A DNA stretch of 64,000 nucleotides from Pseudomonas sp. (lineage in GTDB: Bacteria; Pseudomonadota; Gammaproteobacteria; Pseudomonadales; Pseudomonadaceae): NCBI GenBank assembly GCA_030699825.1, contig JAUYKV010000044.1:1-64000 (forward strand). The letters are read 5' to 3'. Position 1 is the stretch's first letter. Each line of letters opens with the position of its first letter. The notes beneath the pieces were generated by a model. It saw nothing but the letters and a program-made list of their open reading frames with translations. It searched no databases and was not told the DNA's origin. Positions 17,159-25,062 of this stretch are shown in pieces. The position numbers were made by a program, and so were the translations under genes.

Positions 17159-19081
17159 TTACTCCACATCTTGGCGACCACGCCGGGAAACCGCCTGCGC
17201 GAGGAATTCAGCGAATTGAGCGACGGGCATCGAGCCCAGATCAGCACCTTCACGGGTACGCACGGCGACAGTTTGCATCTCTACCTCCCGATCTCCGATA
17301 ACCAAGAGATAAGGAGCCTTGAGCAAAGTATGCTCGCGGATTTTAAAGCCAATTTTTTCGTTTCTCAAGTCAGACTTGGCACGGAAACCGCTTTGGCCGA
17401 GTGTTTTTTCCACTTCCAAGGCAAATTCGGCCTGCTTGTCGGTGATATTCATCACCACAGCCTGAGTTGGCGCCAGCCATGCCGGGAACGCACCTTCATA
17501 GTGCTCGATCAAAATCCCGATAAAGCGCTCGAAGGAACCGAGAATGGCGCGGTGCAACATCACCGGATGCTTACGGCTGTTGTCCTCGCTGACGTATTCG
17601 GCGCCCAAACGAACTGGCAAGTTGAAATCGAGCTGCAGGGTACCACACTGCCAGACCCGACCCAGACAATCCTTCAGCGAGAATTCGATCTTCGGCCCGT
17701 AGAAGGCACCCTCGCCAGGCTGCAGATCATAAGGCAGCTGGGCGCTGTCCAGCGCCGAGGCCAGCGCCGCTTCGGCACGGTCCCACAACTCATCGGAGCC
17801 CACGCGCTTGTCCGGGCGGGTCGAGAGCTTGAGCTGGAGGTCGGTAAAGCCGAAATCGGCGTAGACCGCCAGGGTCAGCTTGATGAAATCCGCCGACTCG
17901 GCCTGCATCTGCTCTTCGGTACAGAAGATATGCGCATCATCCTGGGTAAAGGCACGCACACGCATGATGCCATGCAGAGCGCCGGACGGCTCGTTGCGGT
18001 GACAGGCACCGAACTCGGCCAGACGCATCGGCAGCTCGCGGTAGCTCTTCAAGCCCTGATTGAACACCTGCACGTGGCACGGGCAGTTCATCGGCTTGAT
18101 CGCGTAATCGCGGCTTTCCGACTCGGTGGTGAACATGTTCTCGGCGTAGTTGGCCCAGTGCCCGGATTTCTCCCACAGCGAGCGATCCACCACCTGCGGC
18201 GTCTTGATTTCCAGGTAGCCATGCTCGTGCTGCACCTTGCGCATGTACTGCTCGAGCACCTGGTACAGGGTCCAGCCATGGGGATGCCAGAACACCATGC
18301 CCGGCGCTTCTTCCTGAGTATGGAACAGGTTCAGACGCTTGCCGATCTTGCGGTGATCGCGCTTCTCTGCCTCCTCAATACGCAGGACGTAGGCGGCCAA
18401 CTGCTTCTTGTCGGCCCAGGCGGTGCCATAGACCCGCTGCAACTGCTCGTTCTTGGCATCGCCGCGCCAGTAGGCGCCGGATAACTTGGTCAGCTTGAAC
18501 GCCTTGAGGAAGCGCGTGTTCGGCACGTGCGGACCACGGCACATGTCGACGTATTCTTCGTGGTAGTACAGGCCCATGGCCTGCTCGTCCGGCATGTCTT
18601 CGACCAGACGCAGCTTATAATCTTCGCCACGGGAGGCGAACAGCTCGAGCACCTCGGCCCGCGGGGTCACCTTCTTGATCACGTCGTAGTCTTTTTCGAT
18701 CAGCTGCTGCATGCGCTGCTCGATCGCCGCTACGTCATCCAGGGTAAACGGGCGCTCACTGGCAATGTCGTAGTAGAAACCTTCCTCAATGACCGGGCCG
18801 ATCACCATCTTGGCGCTCGGAAACAGCTGCTTGACCGCATGACCGATCAAGTGCGCACAGGAATGGCGGATGATCTCCAGCCCCTCCTGATCTTTCGGCG
18901 TAATGATCTGCAGGGTCGCGTCGCTGTCGATCAGATCGCAGGCATCGACCAGCTTGCCATTGACCTTGCCGGCCACCGTCGCCTTGGCCAGGCCGGCACC
19001 AATGGATTGGGCCACCTCGAGTACGGATACCGGATGATCGAACGAACGCTGACTGCCGTCGGGAAGAGTAATGATGGGCAT
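17159..19081 (-). CDS. thrS: Threonyl-tRNA synthetase
   Basis: The start [20 protein letters not shown] at 19081, with a GGAGAGGAGG ribosome site, gives 640 residues, the usual length. It has the TGS domain (1-61), the editing domain with [15 protein letters not shown] (HxxxH), the class II core with zinc ligands ([10 protein letters not shown] and later histidines), and the C-terminal anticodon-binding domain. It is the first gene of the thrS-infC-rpmI-rplT-pheST-ihfA block and lies directly beside the prophage boundary. Confidence 0.97.
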   Translation of the reverse strand: MPIITLPDGSQRSFDHPVSVLEVAQSIGAGLAKATVAGKVNGKLVDACDLIDSDATLQIITPKDQEGLEIIRHSCAHLIGHAVKQLFPSAKMVIGPVIEEGFYYDIASERPFTLDDVAAIEQRMQQLIEKDYDVIKKVTPRAEVLELFASRGEDYKLRLVEDMPDEQAMGLYYHEEYVDMCRGPHVPNTRFLKAFKLTKLSGAYWRGDAKNEQLQRVYGTAWADKKQLAAYVLRIEEAEKRDHRKIGKRLNLFHTQEEAPGMVFWHPHGWTLYQVLEQYMRKVQHEHGYLEIKTPQVVDRSLWEKSGHWANYAENMFTTESESRDYAIKPMNCPCHVQVFNQGLKSYRELPMRLAEFGACHRNEPSGALHGIMRVRAFTQDDAHIFCTEEQMQAESADFIKLTLAVYADFGFTDLQLKLSTRPDKRVGSDELWDRAEAALASALDSAQLPYDLQPGEGAFYGPKIEFSLKDCLGRVWQCGTLQLDFNLPVRLGAEYVSEDNSRKHPVMLHRAILGSFERFIGILIEHYEGAFPAWLAPTQAVVMNITDKQAEFALEVEKTLGQSGFRAKSDLRNEKIGFKIREHTLLKAPYLLVIGDREVEMQTVAVRTREGADLGSMPVAQFAEFLAQAVSRRGRQDVE

Positions 19082-19285
19082 GGCGCCTCCTCTCCTAGTG
19101 GTGACCTCTACCAAAGGCCACATGGGTTGGGATGAGCCAGTAAGCGATTCGGCGGTATGCCTGCCATACGGTGGCGGGAGCCTGTTAAGCCAACCAAAAC
19201 CGAACCGGGGTCACTGGAGGTTTTATACGCATTAAGCAACGGCAGGATGCTTCCAGAAAGCCTGAGCACTGGCAAGCCGCCCAAT

Positions 19286-19314
19286 AAAAAAGGGTCGCCT
19301 GGGCGACCCTTTTT
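19286..19314 (-). terminator. Native terminator of the tRNA-Val locus
   Basis: A long stem (AAAAAGGGTCGCC-TG-GGCGACCCTTTTT) follows the 3' end of the tRNA-Val fragment by about 8 bp on the minus strand, so this is the chromosomal side of the integration site. Confidence 0.85.
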
Positions 19315-19321
19315 ATCGAAT

Positions 19322-19370
19322 TGGTAGGCACAATTGGATTCGAACCAACGACCCCCACCATGTCAAGGTG
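19322..19370 (-). other. Prophage attachment site: 3' half of tRNA-Val(GAC)
   Basis: Read on the minus strand, the bases from CACCTTGACATGGTG through the T-arm (GGTTCGAATCC) to TGTGCCT and CCA are the 3' half of a tRNA-Val with anticodon GAC. The normal D-arm and 5' half are missing; phage sequence begins there. Phages that insert into tRNA genes rebuild the tRNA at one end and leave the displaced 3' half at the other; this is that displaced end. The rebuilt tRNA and attR should lie beyond the right edge of the window. Confidence 0.82.
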
Positions 19371-19555
19371 ACGGCTACTTGTGCTTAACCTGTTGATTCC
19401 TAAGAGAAAGGGTGTCTTTTTAGGCATCAATAAAGCGCGCACTCTATCATAAAAGAATCAATAAGTTAGCGTTGTATTTTCATACAGTAGTACCCCTTCC
19501 CTGCCCGTCCTGGGCACGATCACCATCCCCTAAAATATTTCGCCTGCTCCGTATT

Positions 19556-19573
19556 GCGTTAGTTAACTAACGC
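19556..19573. promoter_or_regulatory. Perfect 18-bp palindrome near the prophage end
   Basis: GCGTTAGTTAACTAACGC is perfectly self-complementary with no loop, which suits a dimeric DNA-binding protein better than an RNA hairpin. It lies 56 bp upstream of the first phage gene and about 190 bp from the attachment site. It could be an operator or an accessory site for recombination. Confidence 0.4.
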
Positions 19574-19628
19574 GCATATATTTAAACCCATGGAAGGCAA
19601 CAGCGCCGACCCGGACGGAGCAGCCCGC

Positions 19629-19832
19629 ATGAACGTAGAAATCACCAAGAACCACGGCCACAACACCTACACCGCAGTGGTTAACGGCCTGACCTTCGGC
19701 CCCTTCTACACCACAGGCAACCCAGAGCGTCGGGCCGTTCGCCTCTATGAGATCAGCCTGGAAGACGACACCCCCGAAGTTGGCGGAAGCGCCGGCAGCC
19801 GCATGATGCTGACCACCGGCAGCGGTGCCTGA
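19629..19832 (+). CDS. Small phage protein, unknown function
   Basis: Starting at the ATG preceded by GGAG (19629), the product is 67 residues, with a compact N-terminal half (MNVEITKNHGHNTYTAVVNGLTFGPFYTTG) that looks like a small beta-rich fold and a disordered tail. I do not recognise a family. It is on the opposite strand to the lysis and tail genes, next to the attachment site, the usual place for genes expressed in the lysogen (morons). It is followed after 17 bp by the next gene. Confidence 0.6.
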   Translation: MNVEITKNHGHNTYTAVVNGLTFGPFYTTGNPERRAVRLYEISLEDDTPEVGGSAGSRMMLTTGSGA

Positions 19833-19849
19833 GCAAGGAGGGTCTTCCG

Positions 19850-20227
19850 ATGACTAATATCAAAGCCCCGCGCGACATTAAGGGCCATGTCGGCGATCAG
19901 CTCTGCTACCTCAAGAAAGGAACCGAGGTAGTTGAGAACGCAGACGGCACCTATACCATCGTTGATGCAACCGTGATGCTGGATTGGATGGAAGGCGAGC
20001 CGCTGTCACCAAGCGTTCGCCTGATTGGCGAGCGGTTCACCCCGGTAAATGCGCAAACCACCGCCCAGCGCGTCGCCGGCCACGACGCCAGGCTGATCAG
20101 TCAGGGCGGGCGCAAGCTCAACGGTATACGCCTGACTCCGTCGGCAGCTGAGGCGCTGGCCAGGCTGGAGGCGCAAGGCGAGACGGCAACGGCGGCAATC
20201 AATCGGCTGCTGACAGCGGGCGACTGA
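19850..20227 (+). CDS. Phage protein, unknown function
   Basis: The 125-residue product has a strong AAGGAGG ribosome site. Its C-terminal 35 residues (RLTPSAAEALARLEAQGETATAAINRLLTAGD) read like a ribbon-helix-helix-type or CopG-like segment, which would suit a small DNA-binding protein; the N-terminal 80 residues are unrecognised. It ends 1 bp before the spanin gene on the other strand. It is cotranscribed with the preceding small gene and probably expressed from the prophage. Confidence 0.6.
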   Translation: MTNIKAPRDIKGHVGDQLCYLKKGTEVVENADGTYTIVDATVMLDWMEGEPLSPSVRLIGERFTPVNAQTTAQRVAGHDARLISQGGRKLNGIRLTPSAAEALARLEAQGETATAAINRLLTAGD

Positions 20228-20800
20228 TCACTCCCCCGCCCTGATCTCCCTGGCGGCACTGCACCCCGGCAGATCAGGCCGAACTGCACACGCCCTGGCC
20301 TGCCAGTATTTCAGTTTTGCCCGGTCGGCGATGATGCCGGCGCGGATATCCCAAACAGACTGTCCAGCAGCTCCAGTGAGTTCGACGGACTCTCCATCGC
20401 CCAGGCTGCCGGGGCTGGTTCCGGTTGGCACTCCGTCGCCAGGTACCGGGCGGGTGGCCTGGATGTGCAGCCGCTTGCGCTCAGCATCAGCGCCAGCATA
20501 GAGGCGGCGTAGGCGTTCGTTCTCGGTTTGTGCATCGGTCAGCTCCTGGTGTTCCTGTGAGTCGAGGGCGGCTAGGCGCTGTTCGAGCGCCTGGCGTTTG
20601 TTCTGCTGGGCCTGCAGCTGATTGGCGGCGGCGCGGGCGATTTCGCCAAGGGTGTGGGCGTGGGTGCTGGCCTGTTCGGCGAGCTGCTTGCCGTAGGAAT
20701 TCGCCTGCCACTGCCAGGCGCCGGCGGCGGACAGGGTCATGAGCGCGGCCATGGCGAGGCCGAGCAGCAGCAGGCGGTATTGCTGCAGCAGGGCGATCAT
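20228..20800 (-). CDS. Inner-membrane spanin (Rz-like)
   Basis: Starting at MIALLQQYRLLLLGLAMAAL (20800, a 4-bp overlap with the endolysin gene), the 190-residue protein has one N-terminal membrane helix (about 8-30), then a long helical coiled-coil region (AEQASTHAHTLGEIARAAANQLQAQQNKRQALEQRL...), and a C-terminal periplasmic domain (VELTGAAGQSVWDIRAGIIADRAKLKYWQARAC), the plan of phage i-spanins. It should join with an outer-membrane lipoprotein to fuse the two membranes at lysis. It is the last gene of the late operon. Confidence 0.8.
   Translation of the reverse strand: MIALLQQYRLLLLGLAMAALMTLSAAGAWQWQANSYGKQLAEQASTHAHTLGEIARAAANQLQAQQNKRQALEQRLAALDSQEHQELTDAQTENERLRRLYAGADAERKRLHIQATRPVPGDGVPTGTSPGSLGDGESVELTGAAGQSVWDIRAGIIADRAKLKYWQARACAVRPDLPGCSAAREIRAGE
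20311..20535 (-). CDS. Outer-membrane spanin lipoprotein (Rz1-like), nested in Rz
   Basis: In another frame inside the Rz gene a 74-codon ORF starts with an AGGAG ribosome site 7 bases before its ATG. The product has a short charged start (MHKPRTNAYAAS), a hydrophobic stretch and a lipobox-like LSASGC, followed by a small mature part containing PP and several prolines. That is the usual form of nested Rz1 proteins. The -3 residue of the lipobox is Ala rather than Leu, which weakens the signal slightly. Confidence 0.7.
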   Translation of the reverse strand: MHKPRTNAYAASMLALMLSASGCTSRPPARYLATECQPEPAPAAWAMESPSNSLELLDSLFGISAPASSPTGQN

Positions 20801-21276
20801 GCCGTCACCGCTGCCAGTGCCTGCGCGTACAGCGCATCCCATGTCTGCCGATGTGGTTTGCCGGGGCGCCAGGTGCGCAGGTACAGATCCCAGGCGCCGT
20901 GCTCGTCGCCCAACTCCGGCAGCGCGAACGGGTCGGTCCACAGCAGCAGGCGCGCCAGCGCGGCGGCCAACACATCATCATGCTCGATGGCGACATGCAC
21001 CGCCTCATTGACCGGCTGCACGTCGCGGGCATCGCATACCGTCACGGCAATGTCGCGGGTCAGTGGATGGCGCAGCACGCCATGCACCATGCCGCCGCCG
21101 CGCTCGGCCTGCCAGTAGCTGCGGGCTGGGCCTTTGACCTGGCGTCGATGGGTGAATCTGGATTCCTGCAGGCCGATCGCCAGCAGCATCACCTCAGCCT
21201 GCGGGCTGGTCATGCGGGCAGGCAGCAGCAGGAGCGCCGGCTCGATTGCTGAGCGGCGGATTTCAGAGAGCGTCAT
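20797..21276 (-). CDS. Probable phage endolysin (muramidase/transglycosylase-like)
   Basis: From MTLSEIRRSAIEPALLLLPARM (21276) the protein is 159 residues. The segment LLAIGLQESRFTHRRQVKGPARSYWQAERGGGM has the Gln-Glu-Ser around a candidate catalytic Glu and the GPAR...WQ motif of lysozyme-like phage proteins. The C-terminal LLWTDPFALPELGDEHGAWDLYLRTWRPGKPHRQTW is conserved in phage homologues that I recall. There is no signal peptide, so export would rely on a holin. The position directly before the spanins supports a lysis role. Biochemical class remains inferred. Confidence 0.65.
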   Translation of the reverse strand: MTLSEIRRSAIEPALLLLPARMTSPQAEVMLLAIGLQESRFTHRRQVKGPARSYWQAERGGGMVHGVLRHPLTRDIAVTVCDARDVQPVNEAVHVAIEHDDVLAAALARLLLWTDPFALPELGDEHGAWDLYLRTWRPGKPHRQTWDALYAQALAAVTA

Positions 21277-21292
21277 GGGAAACTCCAGGCGT

Positions 21293-21315
21293 AAAAAAGC
21301 CCGCACTTGGCGGGC
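21293..21315 (-). terminator. Intrinsic terminator inside the late operon
   Basis: On the minus strand the stem GCCCGC-N5-GCGGGC is followed by six T. It lies between the 78-residue tail protein gene and the endolysin gene, facing late transcription. Confidence 0.8.
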
Positions 21316-21357
21316 ATGGGTGGTTATTGCCGGAATATCCGTCCGGCCGTTTGGCGG

Positions 21358-21594
21358 CTAAACCTCAACGTCATACTGCGGCAGGCTCGGTGCCTGCCCA
21401 GTGATCTGGCCGTCGATGATGAAGGCCTTCAGGCCTACCGCCACGTCGACGCCGCGTGCCGATATCTGCACGCCGTTGCGTAGCTCGACGATGCTGGTAC
21501 CGGTGGCGGTGCTGATGCTGATCACCTCGCCTACCGAGCGGCTGCCGCCGGGGAGTAGGCTTCGGAAACGTACCCATGGGTTGACCGTGGCCAT
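21358..21594 (-). CDS. Small phage structural protein
   Basis: The 78-residue protein starts at an ATG sharing its A with the stop of the preceding gene (TGATG). It reads MATVNPWVRFRSLLPGGSRSVGEVISI..., with alternating polar/hydrophobic strands (GTSIVELRNGVQISARGVDVAVGLKAFIIDGQITG) resembling the small OB-like spike or hub-linked proteins at the end of tail operons. No specific family is recognised. The coupling to the 616-residue gene suggests that the two products work together. Confidence 0.65.
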   Translation of the reverse strand: MATVNPWVRFRSLLPGGSRSVGEVISISTATGTSIVELRNGVQISARGVDVAVGLKAFIIDGQITGQAPSLPQYDVEV

Positions 21595-23444
21595 CAGGCA
21601 CCTCCGGCGTGGTGGCGTTCGAGGCGTAGCACTTGGCTGACGCGGCTGGCGCCGATGCCGTCGGCGCTGATGTCGACGCCCAGGCACAGGCCGCGCCAGG
21701 TGTCGCCGGGGTCGCGGACTTCGCAGAGCATGCCCGGCTCGACCAGCCCGGGCGCGCTGCCCACAGGGAACAGTGGAATGGTGCGGCTGGCGATCTCCTG
21801 ATGGCCACCCTTGCTGATTTCGCTGATGCCGCGCGAGCGCGCTGCATCCGTGGCGGTGATCAGGTCGTCGAACACATCCGGGGCAGGCTTGTTGCCCGCC
21901 GTACCTTGGCGGCGCACATCTACCGCTACGCCGTGGCTGGTACCGCTGACGTAGACGCTGTCCCATTCCGGCTGGGGCGTCCACTCGCCGCTGGAGTCGG
22001 TGATGATCTCGGCCGGGATGATGCGGTCCATGATCGCACTGCTCCACCACCACACCGCCTCGCGGTAGCGCGGCAGCACGGTGAGCGCGTCGCCCTCCCG
22101 CGCCGGGCGCACGAATGCACCCGCCGCCTCGGCCACGCGGGCGATCACCTGCATGGCGGTTTGGTCCTGGTAGGTCAGCGCGCCGGCCGGGATGCTCCAG
22201 TCGGGCGGGCCGATGCCGGTGGCGTCCCAACTCAGGGTGAAGCCGGTGAACAGCAGCTGATCCTCGGCGGCCTGGCGGGCGTTGATGTCTACCGCGTTGA
22301 CCGCGCTGCGCATCGGCGCGTAAGGCCCGGCCAGTAGCTGGGTGCGGCTGTTGCCGCTGATGCTGAACCGCTCGGCCGGGAACTTGGCGGTGCTGCTGTA
22401 ACGCTCCACCAGGAAGGTCCAGACCCAGCCGTTGATAGTCAGCTCCAGGGTTTTCGGGCCGTTGGCATCCGGGCGCACGAGGTTAAGCGAGGTGCGGCCG
22501 AACAGATCGGCGCTGAGCTTCCAGCTGAAACTGTCGATATCCAGACCGGCCTTGATGCCGGTGGCATCCACGGGCGTGCGGTCGGGCAACACCACCAGGC
22601 TGACGCTGTTGGCGATCATGTAGGTCTCCAGTATGTCCGGCTCGGCCGGCGGCTCGATGATGATCACCGGGCCGTTGTAGTCGGGATAGGTGATGCCGGT
22701 CGGTCGTGCATCGGTCGGCGTGCCCCAGCCCCAGGGCAGCGAGCGGCCCCAGTCGAGCTGCTGCGGCGTGCCGTGGCGGATGCCGACACGCTGGTCGCGC
22801 GGCTGGGTTGGCCGTTCGCGCAGGCTGCGGCCCAGGCGGAAGTACACCGGCGGGTTGCGAGCCGGCTGGTAGCGGGTGCCGTTGAAGCGGAACGCCAGCG
22901 GCTGGGCGCCGGGGCGGTACGGCGGCAGCTGCTCGACGTACAGCCACTGGTTGCCGTAGCGATCGGTGTCGCGGTGGCGGCTGGCGGTACCGGCATCGGT
23001 CGGGATGCCGATCTGCCAGCTCAGCCGCAGCTGGACCTGGTCGAGCGGGATAGCCGGTTGCCAGGCATCGGCGGTACCGGCATCGCGCACGCCAGGGGTG
23101 CCCCAGGGCGAGGCAGTGGCGGCGGCCGACATCGGCTTAGCTGCCGACCACTGCTCGCCCTGGCCGCTGTCGGTTGGTGCGCCCACGCTCCAGGTCGAGC
23201 CCATGGCGGCATCCTGCGCCGGCGCCTGTTGATGGCTGAGCAGCACCCGCATCTCGCGCGGCGGTACCGAGCGAAATGCAGCTACTGTCGCGGCATCGGC
23301 CGCATCAGCCGCCGACCACCCTGCCCGCGCGGCAATGCACAGCCGCGGCGGCTCGGGGTAGATCACATCGACATGGCGCGCACGCAGCTCAAACACCAAC
23401 GGCACCGGCGGCTGGTAAGGCCCGGTGAGGCGAAATCTCTGCAT
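21594..23444 (-). CDS. Large tail tip/baseplate-type protein
   Basis: The 616-residue product has a variable N-terminal half with three repeated W-[GS]-x-P-T-D-like elements (near residues 85-240), and a C-terminal half (about 290-616) with YQDQTAMQVIARVAEAAGAFVRPAREGDALTVLPRYREAVWWW and VYVSGTSHGVAVDVRRQGTAGNK. The latter reads like the hub (gp27/late control D-like) domains of tail tips. It has no signal or membrane segment. I infer a structural role from position, size and fold-like pattern; no exact family assigned. Confidence 0.65.
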   Translation of the reverse strand: MQRFRLTGPYQPPVPLVFELRARHVDVIYPEPPRLCIAARAGWSAADAADAATVAAFRSVPPREMRVLLSHQQAPAQDAAMGSTWSVGAPTDSGQGEQWSAAKPMSAAATASPWGTPGVRDAGTADAWQPAIPLDQVQLRLSWQIGIPTDAGTASRHRDTDRYGNQWLYVEQLPPYRPGAQPLAFRFNGTRYQPARNPPVYFRLGRSLRERPTQPRDQRVGIRHGTPQQLDWGRSLPWGWGTPTDARPTGITYPDYNGPVIIIEPPAEPDILETYMIANSVSLVVLPDRTPVDATGIKAGLDIDSFSWKLSADLFGRTSLNLVRPDANGPKTLELTINGWVWTFLVERYSSTAKFPAERFSISGNSRTQLLAGPYAPMRSAVNAVDINARQAAEDQLLFTGFTLSWDATGIGPPDWSIPAGALTYQDQTAMQVIARVAEAAGAFVRPAREGDALTVLPRYREAVWWWSSAIMDRIIPAEIITDSSGEWTPQPEWDSVYVSGTSHGVAVDVRRQGTAGNKPAPDVFDDLITATDAARSRGISEISKGGHQEIASRTIPLFPVGSAPGLVEPGMLCEVRDPGDTWRGLCLGVDISADGIGASRVSQVLRLERHHAGGA

Positions 23445-23454
23445 GGGGTGTGCT

Positions 23455-25062
23455 CTATTCGACGAGGGTCATTTTCAGCGGGCCGTGGCCTACCGGCTGG
23501 TAGTACGGCCGCGCCTTGGCGGTGGCCCCGCCGATAGCACCTTCGGTGCCGTCGCCGCTATCCGCCCACCAGGTAGGTTCAGTCGCGCCGGAGTTGCCGG
23601 CCGTGACGATCTCGTAGACGTAGCCGTTGTTGACGGTGGGGCGGATCTTGGTCCCCAGCTCCAGATCAGTTCCGGGTTGCCACACCAGGCCAGGGAAATC
23701 AGCGGCAAAGGCGAAAATATCACCGCCACCGTAAACTTCAGTTTCTACGCGGAACTCCCCCAATGCATTAGATGTGGCGTATCCCATAGCTACGAATGCA
23801 TTGCCGCGGCGCTCAAAGGCATACACCTCGGAATTTGCGATGGGCAGCACGTTGCCCAGCAATGGGTGGATCTGCTCAACGTAGCCGTCCAGGTAGGCCT
23901 GATCGCCTTCGATTGCCGGCCCACCACCGCCACCAGTGGTCGCATCAACGGTGATATTTATGCTCAACCCATCCACGGCAACACCATAGCGCCGAGTGAC
24001 CGCTGGCGAACGCCGCAGCACAGGGTTGAAAGTCACAGCCCCGCAAACTACTGGGGTACCCGCCCAAGAAAGGCCCGACAGTGATCCAGTCATGCCCGTC
24101 TGCTGGGCGATGTAGGAATAATCAGAGGCTACCGGCGCAAACCATAACGATCCGGCCGCTACAGTTCTGCCTGCACTGACCGGGTTAGCCGTGACTTCCT
24201 CTGAGCAAAGAAGCATAAATCCGGCGTTCTTGGGCAGCCTAAGCACAAATGTGCCAGCACCAACGCCATCGGTGGTGCCCACAAAACTGATCGCACCCAG
24301 GCTCTCAGCCCAAACCATGCGCACCGCCGCAGCACCGGACACATACGTCAGAAGGTTGAGCGTGATCACATCAAAAGGCGCGGGCTTTACAAATCCCTGA
24401 TCCTCATGCCAACCCGCAAGACTAAAAGCGCCAGCTGCCAAGGCGTCGATATTTGCCAGCGTGTACGCAGTGATCCTCACCACTCCGGCAGGGAGCGTAG
24501 TTGTGGAAACATACGCATAGGCATGCTCAACGGTAACACCCACAAAACTCTCACCTGCCGAATACCAAACATCTGCGGCACTCAACGGATCTTGCGGCGC
24601 AATAGTGACCCGCCGAAATACCCGAGACACCAGCGACAAACCCGTTGCACCACCAAAAAGAGCAAAACTACCAGCCCCTAAAACCCTCAAATTTATAGAA
24701 ACGTCCTGAAGGGAGCAGAATGAAAACATCATTCCGGTCATGGATCTTCTATCGATAGCAATACTAAGATGGATATTTTGCCAATGCACATTGCGCGACC
24801 AACAGCGCACGCCACTGCCAGAAAAATAGAACTGAAGGCCAATACTAAAACCGCCACCGTCCACGAATTTTGCGCCAGGTGAGCCCGTACTACTCTGGTC
24901 ATGGCCGGACGAATAAAAAGCGCCGGCCCCAAGCGTCCAGGGAATATCCTGAGTGACCCGGAAGTAACCGCTAGCGGCATCCATCAACTGCAGAAGGTGA
25001 GCCGTAGCCGAAATTAACCACGGATCGCTCTGAGTGCCGGAACCTAACAAGGTAATAGCCAT
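23455..25062 (-). CDS. Tail fibre-like or receptor-binding protein
   Basis: The 535-residue protein begins with a parallel-beta-like region (LLGSGTQSDPWLISATAHLLQLMDAASGYFRVTQDI), typical of fibres that carry beta-helices. It ends with a GLVWQPGTDLELGTKIRPTVNNGYVYEIVTAGNSGATEPTW module that is common at the end of phage fibre and hinge proteins. The middle part (about 24.0-24.9 kb) is visibly richer in A+T than the flanking tail genes, a mark of exchanged host-recognition segments. It overlaps the next upstream gene by one base. Receptor binding is inferred. Confidence 0.65.
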   Translation of the reverse strand: MAITLLGSGTQSDPWLISATAHLLQLMDAASGYFRVTQDIPWTLGAGAFYSSGHDQSSTGSPGAKFVDGGGFSIGLQFYFSGSGVRCWSRNVHWQNIHLSIAIDRRSMTGMMFSFCSLQDVSINLRVLGAGSFALFGGATGLSLVSRVFRRVTIAPQDPLSAADVWYSAGESFVGVTVEHAYAYVSTTTLPAGVVRITAYTLANIDALAAGAFSLAGWHEDQGFVKPAPFDVITLNLLTYVSGAAAVRMVWAESLGAISFVGTTDGVGAGTFVLRLPKNAGFMLLCSEEVTANPVSAGRTVAAGSLWFAPVASDYSYIAQQTGMTGSLSGLSWAGTPVVCGAVTFNPVLRRSPAVTRRYGVAVDGLSINITVDATTGGGGGPAIEGDQAYLDGYVEQIHPLLGNVLPIANSEVYAFERRGNAFVAMGYATSNALGEFRVETEVYGGGDIFAFAADFPGLVWQPGTDLELGTKIRPTVNNGYVYEIVTAGNSGATEPTWWADSGDGTEGAIGGATAKARPYYQPVGHGPLKMTLVE

